This document shows positions 35,211 through 47,622 of a stretch of DNA of 64,000 bases, in pieces. Position numbers and translations under genes: made by a program. The stretch comes from Thamnaconus septentrionalis (taxonomy: Eukaryota; Chordata; Actinopteri; Tetraodontiformes; Monacanthidae). The stretch lies in the NCBI GenBank assembly GCA_009823395.1, contig CM020507.1, positions 4,052,501 through 4,116,500 on the forward strand, in the 5' to 3' direction. Within the stretch, counting starts at the first letter, position 1. The number at the start of each line of letters is the position of its first letter. The notes under the pieces were generated by a model. The model did no database searches, was not told where the DNA came from, and saw only the letters and a list, made by a program, of their open reading frames with translations.

Positions 35211-37709
35211 CTGAAGAGAAACAACGAGGGCGAGGCGTTCAAGAACACTACGGGATTTCTGAACATTTCTATTTTCCGCCTTCTGCAACAGCCGAGATGA
35301 AATCCGTCCCTGGACACGAATTACTGGCACTATAATAGAGAAAAAAAAATCTGTCAAATATGATGTTCAAAAGTGAGAAGTGGCATCACTCCACCACGGA
35401 CTCCACCTTTGTTTGCAGTCAGCGGCGCAGCCTTTTCATCGGCTGCTCTCTCTCCTGTTAATAAGCGAGAGACGAGCCGGCGATGAGTGACGCTGCCCCC
35501 CTGAGGACACTTCACACGCCACGCGCTCCGGCTCTGACGCTCCACTCCATGAATAGGAAATGAAACGGTGACACGCGGTGACTTCTATCACGGCTGAATT
35601 GGAGCCTCACAGCCGCTCGTTCATTTCCTGTCCACGCGCTCACTCGCTGAGGAACACGCCTGCAAATTGTCCAGCACGTTTAGTGGCAACATTTGCTCCC
35701 TTCAAACGTGACGGCAGTGGGCCTTTGAATGATGTACAGTCTGGTGCTTGCACGAGCAATAATGCAGTAATAATAACAATATTATTATTAGTGATAATAA
35801 TAATAATAATATTGAGAAGACGAAGAAGAAGAGCTGAAACATTTAGAATTTCTGGTTCTCGAAATTTTACAATTTTTTGTTTACATTTTACTGAGAACTG
35901 ACAGAAGTTACAGCTCTGAAAACAAGGTGTGTGCACGAGCTGTGTGCACGCCCGCACGCTGCCAGATTTTAATGGCTCTGAGCTGCAGACGGACGCCTGG
36001 GAGTCGAGGATGGTGGCAGGGTGTGAATGAGGAGGGAGACGCTTCACCTGGAGACGACAGTGATGGACAGGTGTTGAGGGAGGGAGGGGTTGGGGGGGAG
36101 AGAGAGCGAGAGAGAGAGAGTGGCCTGCTTCCTGTGCGTGCATGTCACAGTAGGAGGCAGCCAGATAATTATGTGGCAGCAGCCGCCTGCATTAATCCCT
36201 CTCTATCGCTGCACCTCTCCTATCGCCTCCTTTGAACCGGGAGCAGATGAGAGTTGAGTTGCCGGGGACCAACGTCACAGCGAGAGGCGACTTAATTACC
36301 TTCCCGGAGACGGACGGGACGGGATGGGATGGAGGAGGGTGTGTGTGTGTGTGTAGGGGGGGAGTAAAGAGAAGACTAAGGAGCGGCGATATCGGCAGAG
36401 AAAGACGGATGAGCCGTCCTCGGGGCTGCGCTCTTTTGTTTCGGTCTATTCGTTGTTTTGTAGCAAATTGGGCCGCAGCGGCAGCAGCGAGTGATGTGAA
36501 TGGATGGAGGAGAAGGAATTTCACGCTTCCAAACAATCTTCCAAAAAAAATAAGGAAAAGGCAAAGATCTCAGAACTCACACAGACTCTGCAGTCATCAT
36601 AACTACTGTACATGAGCCACGAGTCGTCAACTGTCTTTGCAGAGAAGGAAACTGCAGAGACCAAGGCGGACATGAGCGCCACCGCTGAGGAGGAACAGAA
36701 GGAGGTGGACACCCTGGCAGGGTCGGAGAGACTCGATGCTGCCAGCAGACTGATGGCGCTGCCTCACCTCACAGAGGTCTGCTGCTGAACGAGCGGGGGG
36801 GAAAAATAGAGCTTTGTTTCTTGCAGAAATTGGAACCCCATTGAGCCCCAGGCAGGTGGGGTTGATGGTAACATCTTCTCTGAGCTGCACTGACGACCTG
36901 CAGGACACCAGTTTGTTTCTCTCTGTGCACAACTTCAATATCTCGTCGCGGAGTGATTTTGTGTGATTTTGCTCATTTTGTTTTGACACCGCTGGGAGCC
37001 AATCAGGTGACCCGCACCTGCACGCTCGAACCTGCAATATACACGTCTGACTGTAACGGAAACCTCACAGCTGCTGGAACTCAACAACCTTTTTCCAACC
37101 TGAACACAGACACACATCATTTCCTCGCAACCTCTCTCGATGCTCCTATCAGTTCCGCCAGCTTCCTCTCTTCCCTTTGATCTCTCCACGGAGCTGCGTG
37201 GAAATCTGATAGCGTCGCACATTTGACTTTTTTTTTTTTTCCACTTTGAGGAAAAACATTCCACACAAAAGCGTCGGTTCTTGGAAGAATCGCAGCCCGT
37301 CTCGTCTCACCGCAGCCATGCAGGCCGATGATGCGGCTGAGTGTCGCCCCGCTGAGGGGCACAGATGCAGGCTGGGACGGTTGACGGCGCCGGGCCGGAT
37401 CCCTGTTAGTAAATGTGTTGGAGATATCCGACATGACGGCGGCGTTTCAAACAGTCGCCTGTACAGGATGGTGTTTTAAGCGGCGGTGCAGGCGCCTTTG
37501 ATTTCATTTCATCAGGTGGCAGACTGCACTACGGCGACGTCTCACTTCCTGACTGGCTTCTCCACCCTCAACACGCAGCCTGAGGAGACTGACTGTCCAC
37601 TGCAGTCACAGCCGGCGACCACCAGCCATTATCTGATAACAAAAACCTGAGTAATTACCCTTTAGACAGGACACCAGCCATTGTACCCCTGGAGCCACAA
37701 CTGAGCGTT

Positions 37710-37750
37710 TAATATTTAGCAATTAATATTTAGCAATTAATATTTAGCGT
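37710..37750. repeat. Three tandem copies of a 14-bp AT-rich unit
   Basis: AATATTTAGCAATT repeated in strbp intron sequence. Confidence 0.9.
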
Positions 37751-38280
37751 TTGGCAAATAAAAAAAACAATTGCATTGCAGAAGCGAGATTCTGGAAGAG
37801 AGTTTCCAAAGAATTAGTGCAAATAATGAGGATGTTCCCAGAATTAATAATAGATCTCAGACAACTTGAGTTGTTTTAAGAATTCATCTTGATATCAGAG
37901 TATAAAGACTGTGTAAATGAGGTAGCTTAGCAAGGAAACATAATCACCAAAAAATAAATTAGGAAGATTTCGAAAAAAAAACATTCCCTACATGGAGGTT
38001 CCTGTGTTGTGCGTCTATTTCACTCATTAACATTCCATTTTCCAACCTCCTGTCTTCACTAATTAACACAATTCTGTGTGTGTAGCAGCCGAGACCGTCC
38101 ATGTGCGACGGTGCTGCGCCGCACTCCAATTACTGGCCTTTTATCGTAGCTACTTGGACTCCGCGGCCTGGAGAGGCTGGTGTGGACTCTGAAAAAAACA
38201 AAACTCTTCGGGGAGCCACGTATTGTAGTGGAATCGCCTTAGTGGATATTTATAGGAGACCCGAACAAAAAATCTCAAAA

Positions 38281-38763
38281 TAGTGCTGTAGTACTGGAGA
38301 TTGGTCTTGGTCTCCAGAACACTTTTCAAGGGTCTTGGTCTCGTCTCGGACTTTTTGATCCAGACCAGTCAAGACTCCAAGCCAACACTACAATGATAGG
38401 ATAATAATGGAAAATAATCCAGCTGCTGATGTTTTATACTCTCTTTGTGACACCCAGAGTGACACCCTCCCTTATTACTAGGTCATTTATTTTTCAATGT
38501 CATAAAGCAAAGTTGGTTTTTTGATAATGGTTCAAAATAGTGGGCAAAGCTGCAAAATGTCAAAGAAAATGATTAAAAGATGCCTTGCTGAAAAGAGATG
38601 TTGCTGTTTGATTTAGAACCAAACTTGAATTTCATTATTTTCTGTTTCGTTGTTATTTTTCTTTGATATATATATATCAAGTCTTGGTCTGGTCTCGATC
38701 TCGATGCTCTCTAGTCTTGACAATGTCTTGGCCTGGGTTGGTGTCGTCTTGACTACAACACTA
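38281..38763. mobile_element. Possible MITE-like element with short terminal inverted repeats
   Basis: The left end TAGTGCTGTAGTAC and the right end GACTACAACACTA are near-perfect inverted repeats. Internally, TCTTGGTCTxGTCTCG motifs occur near both ends in a pattern common in dispersed fish repeats. I see no transposase and no clear target duplication beyond TA. Confidence 0.45.
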
Positions 38764-39048
38764 CCTCAGACAATTTTGGATTTGACCAGCGTGTGTAACA
38801 ATAACAACTCAAACAGCTCAAAGTTTCCATATTTGAGGTCCGGTCAGCCTGCATAGACTGAACCACTGAAAGACCTGACAAACTGAGGAGCTACCGCAGC
38901 CACTGATGTGTCCCGGTGCTCGAAAAGAAACAAGGCAACAAACGACAAACTCGTTGTCGTTGGTCCACTGCGGCGTCTCGGAGAAGGTTGACGTCGGCTC
39001 GGCTCGGTTCATTCAGTGAAGCGGGGAAAAGTCGATGCTCAAAGTCAC

Positions 39049-39117
39049 CTTTCATCCTTTTGATGAAGTCTCTGTCATCCGAGCCAGTATCCTCCCGCAG
39101 CCTCTTCTGGCAGCCGC
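39049..39117 (-). CDS. strbp: strbp exon, nuclear-localisation-like segment
   Basis: A 69-base exon encoding GCQKRLREDTGSDDRDFIKR and MK, two basic clusters around an acidic spacer, as in the bipartite nuclear localisation signal between DZF and dsRBD1 in STRBP. CTGCAG acceptor, GTGACT donor, split codons at both ends. Confidence 0.9.
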
Positions 39118-39351
39118 CTGCAGAGAGTGCAAACAAGCGGAGTGATCAGCCGATGGCCGCGGCGCTCGCCGACAAGACGGCGGCGGAACGGCCGTCATCA
39201 CCGTCATTACTGTCATCACTGTCATCACTGTCACCAGGATGGAGGATTTAACAGGTCGCTTCATGGGACGGCAGAGGGATAAAGACACAGATTGTAGCCA
39301 GTGGGGGTAGTGGGGAAGTAATAGAGTGGGCAAAAGCAGAAACAGTGCATA

Positions 39352-39354
<3 letters not shown>

Positions 39355-39390
<36 letters not shown>
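39355..39390. repeat. (CA)n microsatellite
   Basis: About 17 CA units on the plus strand just after the donor of the strbp exon at 39413. Confidence 0.95.
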
Positions 39391-39394
<4 letters not shown>

Positions 39395-39412
39395 GCATGA
39401 CTGAACACACAC

Positions 39413-39506
39413 CTTCTAACAGCCTGGGGGAGGGCTTGCTGGCGGGGAGAGGATCCATATTCAAGACCTTGTAAAGCTGTCCAAAGGCTAGGAGGCGTAG
39501 CGCGTG
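39413..39506 (-). CDS. strbp: strbp exon, end of DZF domain
   Basis: A 94-base exon encoding [20 protein letters not shown] then PASKP, the conserved final helix of the DZF domain. The acceptor tract is TG/T-rich (TGTGTTTTTCAG); the donor is GAAG/GTGTGT. Confidence 0.96.
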
Positions 39507-41764
39507 CTGAAAAACACAACACAACACAACACACACACGCACGCACAGACAGACAGAATAAGGGCACGTCAGTGTGTTGGAAAAAGCAACAACTCTCCTC
39601 AGTCAAAGGAGACTGAGAGGAGAATGCACAGCCACGAGACCTCCATCTACTCTGGGATCGATACGCCTTCATTAGCGGGCCACAAACTTCTGTGAGCCGG
39701 GTCGGCGTTTGTGTAAACTGGATAATTTGTTCGGGGGCGGAACGTGATGCATCACAGGCGGGAAGGAATTAAAAGTCAACAGGCCACCGAGACAGGGAGG
39801 AAATATAACCTCAGAGAGGAGGAGGCGGGTGAGGAGGAGCTGCTGCTGCTGCTGCCGGTGGAGGTGGTGGTGGTGGTGGAGATGGTGCTCATTGTGGAGG
39901 TGGTGGATGTGGTTGATTTGGTGGTGCTGGTTGTGCTGGTAGTGCTGGTGGATGTGGTGCTGGTGGTGGTGAATGTAGTGGTGGAGGTTGTGGAGGTGGT
40001 GGTGGTAGTGGTGGTGGAGGTGGTGGATGTGGTGAATGTAGTGGTGGAGGTTGTGGAGGTGGTGCTGGTAGTGGTGGTGGTAGTGGTGGTGGTGGAGGTG
40101 GTGGATATGGTGAATGTAGTGGTGGAGGTTGTGGAGGTGGTGGAGGTTGTGGAGGTGATGAAGGTGGTGGATGTGGTGCTGGTAGTGGTGGTGGTAGTGG
40201 TGGTGGTGGAGGTGGTGGATATGGTGAATGTAGTGGTGGTGGTTGTGGAGGTGGTGGAGGTTGTGGAGGTGATGAAGGTGGTGGATGTGGTGCTGGTAGT
40301 GGTGTTGGTGGTGGTGGTGGTGGAGGTGGTGCACGCTGTGGTGGTGTTGGTGGATGTGGTGGATGTGGCACTGGTGGAGGTGGTGGAGGAGGTGGTGGTG
40401 TTCTGGGGACTTCCCGGCAGCTCTGCAGCCCACACTGAGCTGGCGGACAGACTTTGTTGCTCTGCGCTGCAGAGGAAGCTGCTCCGGTGGGTGTGAGCCG
40501 AAGAGACGTTCCCACGATCGCCGGAGGCTAATTAGGCCGCTTAATTCGACGAACTCCCGAAGCGCCTGGAAGGAGGGGGGTGCTGCTTTATCCCAGGTCA
40601 GAGTCCAGACTCGGAGGCTGCTCGGCTATTAATGGCGCCGGGGTGAGCTCAGGGCCTCGTGGCTTTAAATAACCTGCGCAACCAGGGGGCGGCGTGCAGA
40701 CTTATTTCCTGGAAGAAACGCTGACTGGGTGCAGGGTGGAAGTCTGAGGGTCTGGGGAGCTGTGCGGATGTGTTTCCTCTCTGCTCTCTGGCTAATGATG
40801 CCACTCCACTGGGTGTAGCACCTGCCGCTGGTTGGGTAGCAGGGAAACAGGAAGAGATTCTCAGACGGAACCCAGAGAGCAGTGGCTCGAACAAAAAATA
40901 AAAATAAAAATCAGAAGACGCGTGACATCTGGCAGCTCGGCCACAGGCTGCAGGTGAAGGCGTCGCAATTTAAAGCAAATATTGTGATTTGTCTGAAGAA
41001 GAATTTAACACCTCAGAGATGTTAATGTGTGTTAATAAAGCCTGAGGTCTGATTCAAATTAAAACCAAAGCTCTGAATTATGTTAGCTGCAGAAGGGGAA
41101 AAAGACCAGGAAAATTTTTAATTAAATGAATGACCTGAGTGGCAATTTAGCGGAAAGCCGGCAAATTAAAAATTCACAAGGTTAATTAGTATCTAGGGGA
41201 CCGTGATGGGCAATTTTCAGCCCCTATATATGTTTTTTTTTTTTTTTTTTTTAAATTGACTGGTTATGTGAAGTCCTTTACTCGTCTGATGTGCTTCTGT
41301 CCATCCTGCCTTCTCCAACACATCTGCCCCCACCGCCCCATCTGCTGGGCTGGTGATGTCATTTGGAACCAGAGCAGGTGCAACAGCATCATGATGGTGC
41401 TTATTACAAATAATTAAGGAATTAAAAACTTTAAAAAAAAAAAAAAAAAAACACTGACGAAGAAGATTCTGCATTAGATGGGACCTTTAAAATGTTCTCC
41501 AACATTTCAGCCGGCCTCATGCACTACCCAGCATTATTAATGGGAGTTTATGAACATCAGAGAGGCCAGTCCCCCTGGGGGCAATCAAGATATTTTGGCT
41601 TTACTTCTCAGGAGATGTCACGCTGACCTCGGCAGCGGATCGACCACACGCCGATACCAGAAATCACAGGGGAACGTGAAGGACACACGGACTCCCTCAG
41701 CATCAGAGGAAAATTCTGAATCAGCGGTTCCCTCCTGCTGCGAGCAGAGGACGGCGGCTCTGAC
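39507..41764 (-). other. strbp intron (2.3 kb)
   Basis: Holds the G-rich minisatellite, then GC-rich DNA to about 40900 and homopolymer tracts near 41232-41253 and 41432-41450. No exon is seen. Confidence 0.6.
39857..40403. repeat. GGT/GGA-rich minisatellite with a 114-bp higher-order duplication
   Basis: Nearly all triplets are GGT, GGA, GTG or GAT variants. The landmark GAATGTAGTGG recurs at 39971, 40034, 40112 and 40226, and the 40112-40225 block is repeated from 40226. It lies in a strbp intron. The long polyhistidine and polyvaline frames are artefacts of this repeat. Confidence 0.9.
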
Positions 41765-41862
41765 CTGCGCGCTGTCTGTGATGGTGTCGGCCTGCTGGGC
41801 GCTGAGGTCACACAGGACGTCCGTCGGCTCCCTCTCACACGGGTCGTGGATCCCTGGACCTC
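41765..41862 (-). CDS. strbp: strbp exon, DZF domain
   Basis: A 98-base exon encoding GPGIHDPCEREPTDVLCDLS then AQQADTITDSAQ. HDPCE is a hallmark of the STRBP/ILF3 DZF domain. Acceptor CCGTAG, donor CAG/GTCAGA. Confidence 0.96.
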
Positions 41863-43044
41863 CTACGGAGAGACAGAAAGAGCAAATCAGCTTTGGCTCC
41901 TGCTCACTCGGAGGAGATGCACTTCCAAGCAGCGACCGCCACAAATAGTGGCTAAAATCAGAGAAATCATTTTCAGATTCCAACCAAATTCAATCTGAAC
42001 GCAGCCTTAGCTCGCTCAAAACAACCACACTCCCATTTTCACCGCTGAGGGGAAACTCGGAAGCACATTAAAAGAATCAAATCACATCCTTGGCAAGGGC
42101 TAAACCAGCTGGAGCTGAAGGTTCCCCGGACAAAGACATAGGGAAAAAAAAGGGAGAATGATGGAGCCAAATATAAATCTGTCATCATCTTTCCATTCAA
42201 ATTGCACAACTCGTTTCCAACAGAGTGCTTCAGAATAAAAAACGTCTTTATAGAGACACTTTTATGGATGTAATCCTGCGCCAGCTTTTCAGAATCAAAA
42301 ATGACTCATGACCTCAATTGACATTTAATACAACTTAGGGTAGGACGTATGGACAGCACTTATACCTCCTAGCCAGTAGGTGTCGCTCTCACTCTTGCTT
42401 CACTGTTCTATTGCAAGGAGTTGACAGGCAGGCCAGTGACAGAGATCACTGACAGAAAGGACATTTTTTGATACAGAAAAAGAAACCGTCAAAATCAGCA
42501 GGTTGCAGCAGCAGCAACTCTCCTCCACAGCAAACAGGAGTCCAGGAAGGGCCGTGACTCTGAGTCATCCACTGCAGCTCCCTCAAATGAGCTCTCAGAG
42601 GAGTCTCACTACAATCCCCCCCCCCCACCCCCCCTTTTTTTTTTTTCACATACGGGAAGTGACACGAGTGTCTGCCGGGCAACCAGGAGTGTTTGATGTG
42701 CACTTTTCCACAGTTCTGCAGCTCTGCCTCCTCAGCACTTTCACCATTCACAGTCAAGCTAAGGTCAGAAGTTCAGATCCCACAACTACTCCAGCTCCCT
42801 CTTCATCTCTCTGACCACTCACCAGAATCTCTGGCCAGCAGGGCCGCCAAACATGGTTGCAAAAAATAAAAATAAAAATAAAAAAATTACTCAAAATCAA
42901 AATGACCCCTTAAGGGGTCTTCAGGTTCGATGGGCCGGATTAAAAAGCTTAACAGGCCACATATGGCCCCTGGGCCGTAGTTTGCCCATGCCTGGTCTAG
43001 ACCAGAGGAAGGACTCATGAAGGCAAAGAGAAGAAAAGGCCAAC
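41863..43044 (-). other. strbp intron (1.2 kb)
   Basis: No exon is visible. It contains a C/T homopolymer run at 42618-42646 and an AAAAT repeat near 42866-42890. Confidence 0.6.
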
Positions 43045-43156
43045 CTGGCAGGAGGATCCCTGAGGCGATACATTCCATGACGCGACGCAGGGCCTCGCCG
43101 GGACCCAGTGGACGGTTACAGGTGGCGATGGCCTTCTCACAGATCAGCTCCAGAGG
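43045..43156 (-). CDS. strbp: strbp exon, DZF domain
   Basis: A 112-base exon encoding [20 protein letters not shown] then [17 protein letters not shown], the most conserved part of DZF. Consensus CTGCAG acceptor, GCCAG/GTTGGC donor. Only 104 bases separate it from the preceding exon. Confidence 0.97.
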
Positions 43157-43260
43157 CTGCAGACAGGAAGTAAAACAGGAGCGGAGGAGAGGAGACGCTC
43201 GACACCAGAGCAATGACAGTTACCATCCCGAGCCTGAAGCACATCCTGCTGAGCACCTAC

Positions 43261-43356
43261 CCATCCTTTGAGAGGCTGCCACTGGGGGAGTCTGTTGCAC
43301 ATGTCTCTGAAAATCCTCAGGACGACCACGCAGGACTTCAGGTCTGTCACTCTGGC
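43261..43356 (-). CDS. strbp: strbp exon, DZF domain
   Basis: A 96-base exon encoding [20 protein letters not shown] then [12 protein letters not shown], with the invariant C-VV-LR-RD-C-R pattern of the family. CTCAG acceptor, GTAGGT donor, phase 0 at both ends. Confidence 0.97.
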
Positions 43357-44934
43357 CTGAGAGGCAGGAGGCGACAAAAAGAGCAAAAAAGATGAGGTGG
43401 GTATCATCAATCGTCAAAGGAAATGTCCTGACATTTACTGTGCCACTTTTTCATGAGGGCAAAGATGCAGAAGGTGGGAAATAGAGTAGAATATGAAAAT
43501 GGATTTAAAAAGGGACGATTCATCCAAAACGGAAATTTCATCGTATGCTGACATTTTCTAATCCATGTTTATTCTCGAGTGGCACACACAATTTGTTGTG
43601 GTGAATCATGCGACATGAGACACATTCAATGTCTATTTTAAATCGTCTTGGCACTGGTTGAAATTCTTTCCTGTCGTGAATCTCTAGAATGGTTGCATCA
43701 ATTGGAAAATGCAACCAAAAAGAGGTAAATGGGAGAGATGTTTGTTGAACTGTCCCTTTAATATTCACATTTTACAATTTTTTGTCGGGGGCATTTTCAT
43801 CCCACTGTTTCGTGCACCTTAATTAGGAAGAACTGCAGTATAGATTAGCTATTCAGACTAACTCATCATAAACGGATGCTTCTGTCTTGAATAAAAATTG
43901 GATTTTTGCGCAGCACAGCCGCACAAAAAGCGTCCGAAAAAAGTTCCGCCTCTGCTTTTGTTAAGCTCTGCTTCCTGTGCTCGACTGTGAAATGCTCCGA
44001 AAGTGCTCCACAAAAAAAAAAAAAAAAAAAAAAAACTTTGGCAGCAAGGCTGGACTGAAGATAAAAGGAGACGCTTTGAGAAACTGAGAAGTGGAGCGAA
44101 TTATACTGGATTAATTATGTGCTCAATTTGCACGGGATGGCTCCTCACAACAGTCAAGCAGATAATTGTATTAAGGTGCCTTGGTTTAAATCTTGGGGAC
44201 ACGGCGCTGGGCTGACAGGGGAGGTGCAGGGAGAGGGCCGCTAATTGTATCTGCAGTCATTAGAGAGAGTGAAGGTCCTCGGGTCACATCTGCCCTTGAG
44301 TTGCTTCACCTCTCCCTTCACCCGGGGACCCTGGCAGCTGATGTTACTTAGCATTCAGCTCTGCTCCCACAGGGAAGCTGCTCGCCGCCTCACCTGCTCT
44401 TGACTCCTGTCAGGAGCGCAAGAACTCAGAGTTCAGTCCACATCCGGCGATGCTGAGACTCATCTCAAGCCCTGTGCACCGTGTCCCGATTTCCGTTTTT
44501 TTTTTTTTTAACCAATGATTCGCAGCCGGTTCACAGTCGGGACTTGTCTGCACCGGTCAGCAGTCGGTGAGCAAATCTGTCGCCAGCAGCCATTGAGACA
44601 GAGGAGGTGGGGAGCAGGACATATTATCAGAAGACGGCAGGAAATGGCGAAGGGTAAATATTTGGCCTGTTGTGTTTATTCTCTACGGGACGAGGAGGTC
44701 GGAACGAGGCCGTGCACTCCAGCGACTCACTGGGTTCAACGTTTGGTTCTGATTCTATCACTGAACAAAACCTGTTTAACAAACTCAGTTCACTCAGTTC
44801 TCTGGCTGCAATGGCCACATGCATCAATCAGTACAACTGGTCACCAGCTGAACTTCCATACTGGATGAACTTTCCCTCTGAACCTGCTTCCTTCCACTCT
44901 TCCAGCACGGTGAGAGTGGCTGTGCTGTTCCCAC
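43357..44934 (-). other. strbp intron (1.6 kb)
   Basis: No coding exon is visible. It contains a poly-A run (44010-44033) and a T run (44499-44509). Confidence 0.6.
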
Positions 44935-45098
44935 CTGGAACCACTTGGCGTGTCGGAGTGAGGCCAGCGCAGCGCGACACTTCTGCCCGTCCAGGACGCC
45001 GCCTTCCACCTCCTCCTCCTCCTCCTCTTCCTCCTCTTCCTCCTCCTTCTCTTCCTTCACCTCCTCTCTCGACTCCGCCTGCTTGTTTTCAGCCTCCT
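44935..45098 (-). CDS. strbp: strbp exon, DZF domain with an acidic insertion
   Basis: A 164-base exon. Its 3' half encodes LDGQKCRAALASLRHAKWFQ, highly conserved in STRBP/ILF3. Its 5' half encodes a Glu/Lys stretch with twelve glutamates in a row, where the family has a shorter, mixed linker (for example a PPDLLD-like segment). The extra acidic loop would sit on the surface of the DZF fold. Acceptor CTCCAG, donor GTGGGA. Confidence 0.93.
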
Positions 45099-46479
45099 CT
45101 GGAGAAGGACGAGACAGGAGAGGCTGAGTGTGGCCACGCTGACATCACACGCGCACACGCATGCGCGCGCACAACACACACACACACGCACAGAGACACA
45201 GGCAGCAGGGCTGATTATTAGGCAAACCCACTGATCTGAACCAATGAACTGGGAGGAAGAAGAGGAGGAGAAGGGAGAGGATTGTTTTTGGAGACATTCA
45301 GTGATGTTTTTTTTTTTTCCCCGACTCATAGAGGAGGGTTTGTCATGCACAAGGCAGGACCTTTGGAAACACTGACAGGAGGAACCGGAGCAGACGTGAG
45401 TGCATGCGTCTCGCCGAGTCTTCCGGAGTCTCACTCTAGTTGCAGATCAGTGGCTGAGGGCGATGGAACACGCCAGATTAGTGCGCTGTCAATTCATGGC
45501 GCAGGACGAAAATAAGAGCATGGTCGAGCCTCAGAGACACATTTTTTAAAAGCCAAATTCTTTCTTCTTTTTTAGACTGTAAAAGGGGTTTGACACTGAC
45601 AGCCGACAGCAGCTTTTCTACTTGAAGAGAAAGAGCTTCATCTGTCCGCAAGTCGGCCGCCATGCTGGTATTTTCACTCTTGCCGGCTCAGTCAGATGTT
45701 TATGTTGGGACTGCGAAGGTTCCTGTGTGTGTGTGTGTGCATATGTGTGTGTGTGTGTGTGTGTGTGTGTAGGTGGGGGGAGGGGCTCCTGCCTGCCTGC
45801 CTGCCTGCCATGACCGAGCCATGGGAGAGGTGCGACGGCAGATGGCAACGGCAACATAAACATCTGAGAGTCTGAGAGAGAACGCCACCCTGGAAAGAAA
45901 GTGAAGGCTGATTGGTTCTCGGGAGCAGAGCTGAGGAGTGGGGGGCGGGGGGCTGGGAGAAGAGGAGGGAGGCTGGGGGGGGTCCCGCTGGAGGACCGTC
46001 GAGCAGATGAGCAGAGGGTCAGGTGGTGGGTGAGGGGTCTGGGGGTGGGAGTGGGGGTGTAAACAGACTGCGCACCACTACTGCAGAAACAGGAAGTGAA
46101 CACACACACACTCACACACACACACACACTGGTCGTCAGTGGTGTTAACCAGCCAATAGGTGACGGCCGCTGCTCTGCCACCACTTCCACGACTCCACTT
46201 CATCCTCCGCCTGCCAAGTCGCAAAATATTAGACCTCGATAAATGTCCCTTGCGACTGGAATGGCTCCCATTATAGTTCAAAGAGCTCTGCCAATGAGGA
46301 ATCGGCGGCCCAGATTAAATCACAGCCACTTCCTGCCAGGCTGACAGTATTGCTGACACAGGCCCGGGTAAAAAAAGCTCCTGCAGCTCACGGGGAGGAG
46401 GTTTGACGGAAGAGCCTGAATACGCTGAAATTTATCCATCTGCGTGCGGTTCATCCGCAGCAACGTGAGCCGAGGAGCG

Positions 46480-46481
<2 letters not shown>

Positions 46482-46536
<55 letters not shown>
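46482..46536. repeat. (GT)n microsatellite
   Basis: About 27 GT units in a strbp intron. Confidence 0.98.
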
Positions 46537-46537
<1 letters not shown>

Positions 46538-47574
46538 CAGCAGTCTGTTCCTGGAGCGGATGGAAGAGGCGGAAGACGACAAAAGGGGGAGGCGCTGAGA
46601 GACACGACTCAGTCCTCTTCCACGACCAGCAGACTGAGGACCTTCATGTTCTGCCCCCGAGGCTTCTGGGTAATTACTGCGCACAGCGGCTCCAATGTGA
46701 TGAAGTCAACTTTTTAGCGTCGCAGGGATTCGATGATACACACTCATCAACTCTTGATGAAACTTTATGGAACAATTACTAACACTCATCAAAGCCATTT
46801 ACTGTCGCCATCGCATTCCATCTCGCAGTTTATGTGTCCTGCTGGACTGGTGAGTCGTAAACAGGTGAAATTTAGAATTTGGATGAATGACAAATGACAA
46901 ACCGTGAATTGATCTGATTGACCGCAGCAGCACTGCAGCGGCATTTAAATTGTTCCAACAGCACATTTCAGATTCCATTTTGGGTTTTTTTAAATAAGGT
47001 GGTTAAAAAAAGCAGCAAGTGAAGAAAATGTTGCAGATTTTCTTTTAAAAGAGCTGAGAAAATCGAGTCTGTCTACTTTCAAAATGACTCCCATCCGAGT
47101 CGTATCATACTTTGATCGATTGAGCCGTCTCACGGCTGCTATGCAAATGAGCAGCAGAAGGAGTTTCTCGGTGGCAGGCCATGAAGGAACCATCACTCAG
47201 ACAGATAAGCAGAACCCTCATTAAATTTCCCCCCTCATATCAACTTAGGGCCAATCATGATTAGTGACCACGACATCAGATTAATTCAATTAACACCAAT
47301 TCTTTTTTTTTCACATCATGAAATTATGGGATGTCGTTCCGAGCCGATGCGAAACCATCGACTGGCTGGTGTTAGAGCTGCAGAGGGCCAGATCAGGTCA
47401 CAGCTCGCTGATTGACTCCTTTTAGCTGTGCTGCTCTGTCACAGACATGGAGCAGAATTTCACGGTGACGCCGAAGGATGTAAGGAGGGGAAGGGCAGTG
47501 GGAGGGGCTTATGCTGAGGGGAGGGAGGCGGGGTTGATTCTGTTGTTGAGAAAGCCTCCCCTGTACCCGGGCTT

Positions 47575-47577
<3 letters not shown>

Positions 47578-47621
<44 letters not shown>
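47578..47621. repeat. (CTG)14 trinucleotide repeat
   Basis: Fourteen pure CTG units, read as CAG in strbp pre-mRNA. Confidence 0.97.

Positions 47622-47622
<1 letters not shown>

Larger units (their letters stand above)
35211..39048 (-). other. strbp intron (3.8 kb)
   Basis: No exon is visible. It contains an AAT stretch (35768-35815), a G-rich stretch near 36060-36120, a short GT tract (36340-36354), three tandem copies of AATATTTAGCAATT (37710-37750) and a possible MITE (38281-38763). Confidence 0.6.

Noticed and set aside
39672..40515. Histidine-, valine-, threonine- or proline-rich open frames of 200-250 residues
   Set aside because: Translation of the GGT/GGA minisatellite inside a strbp intron; all frames are open for the same reason.
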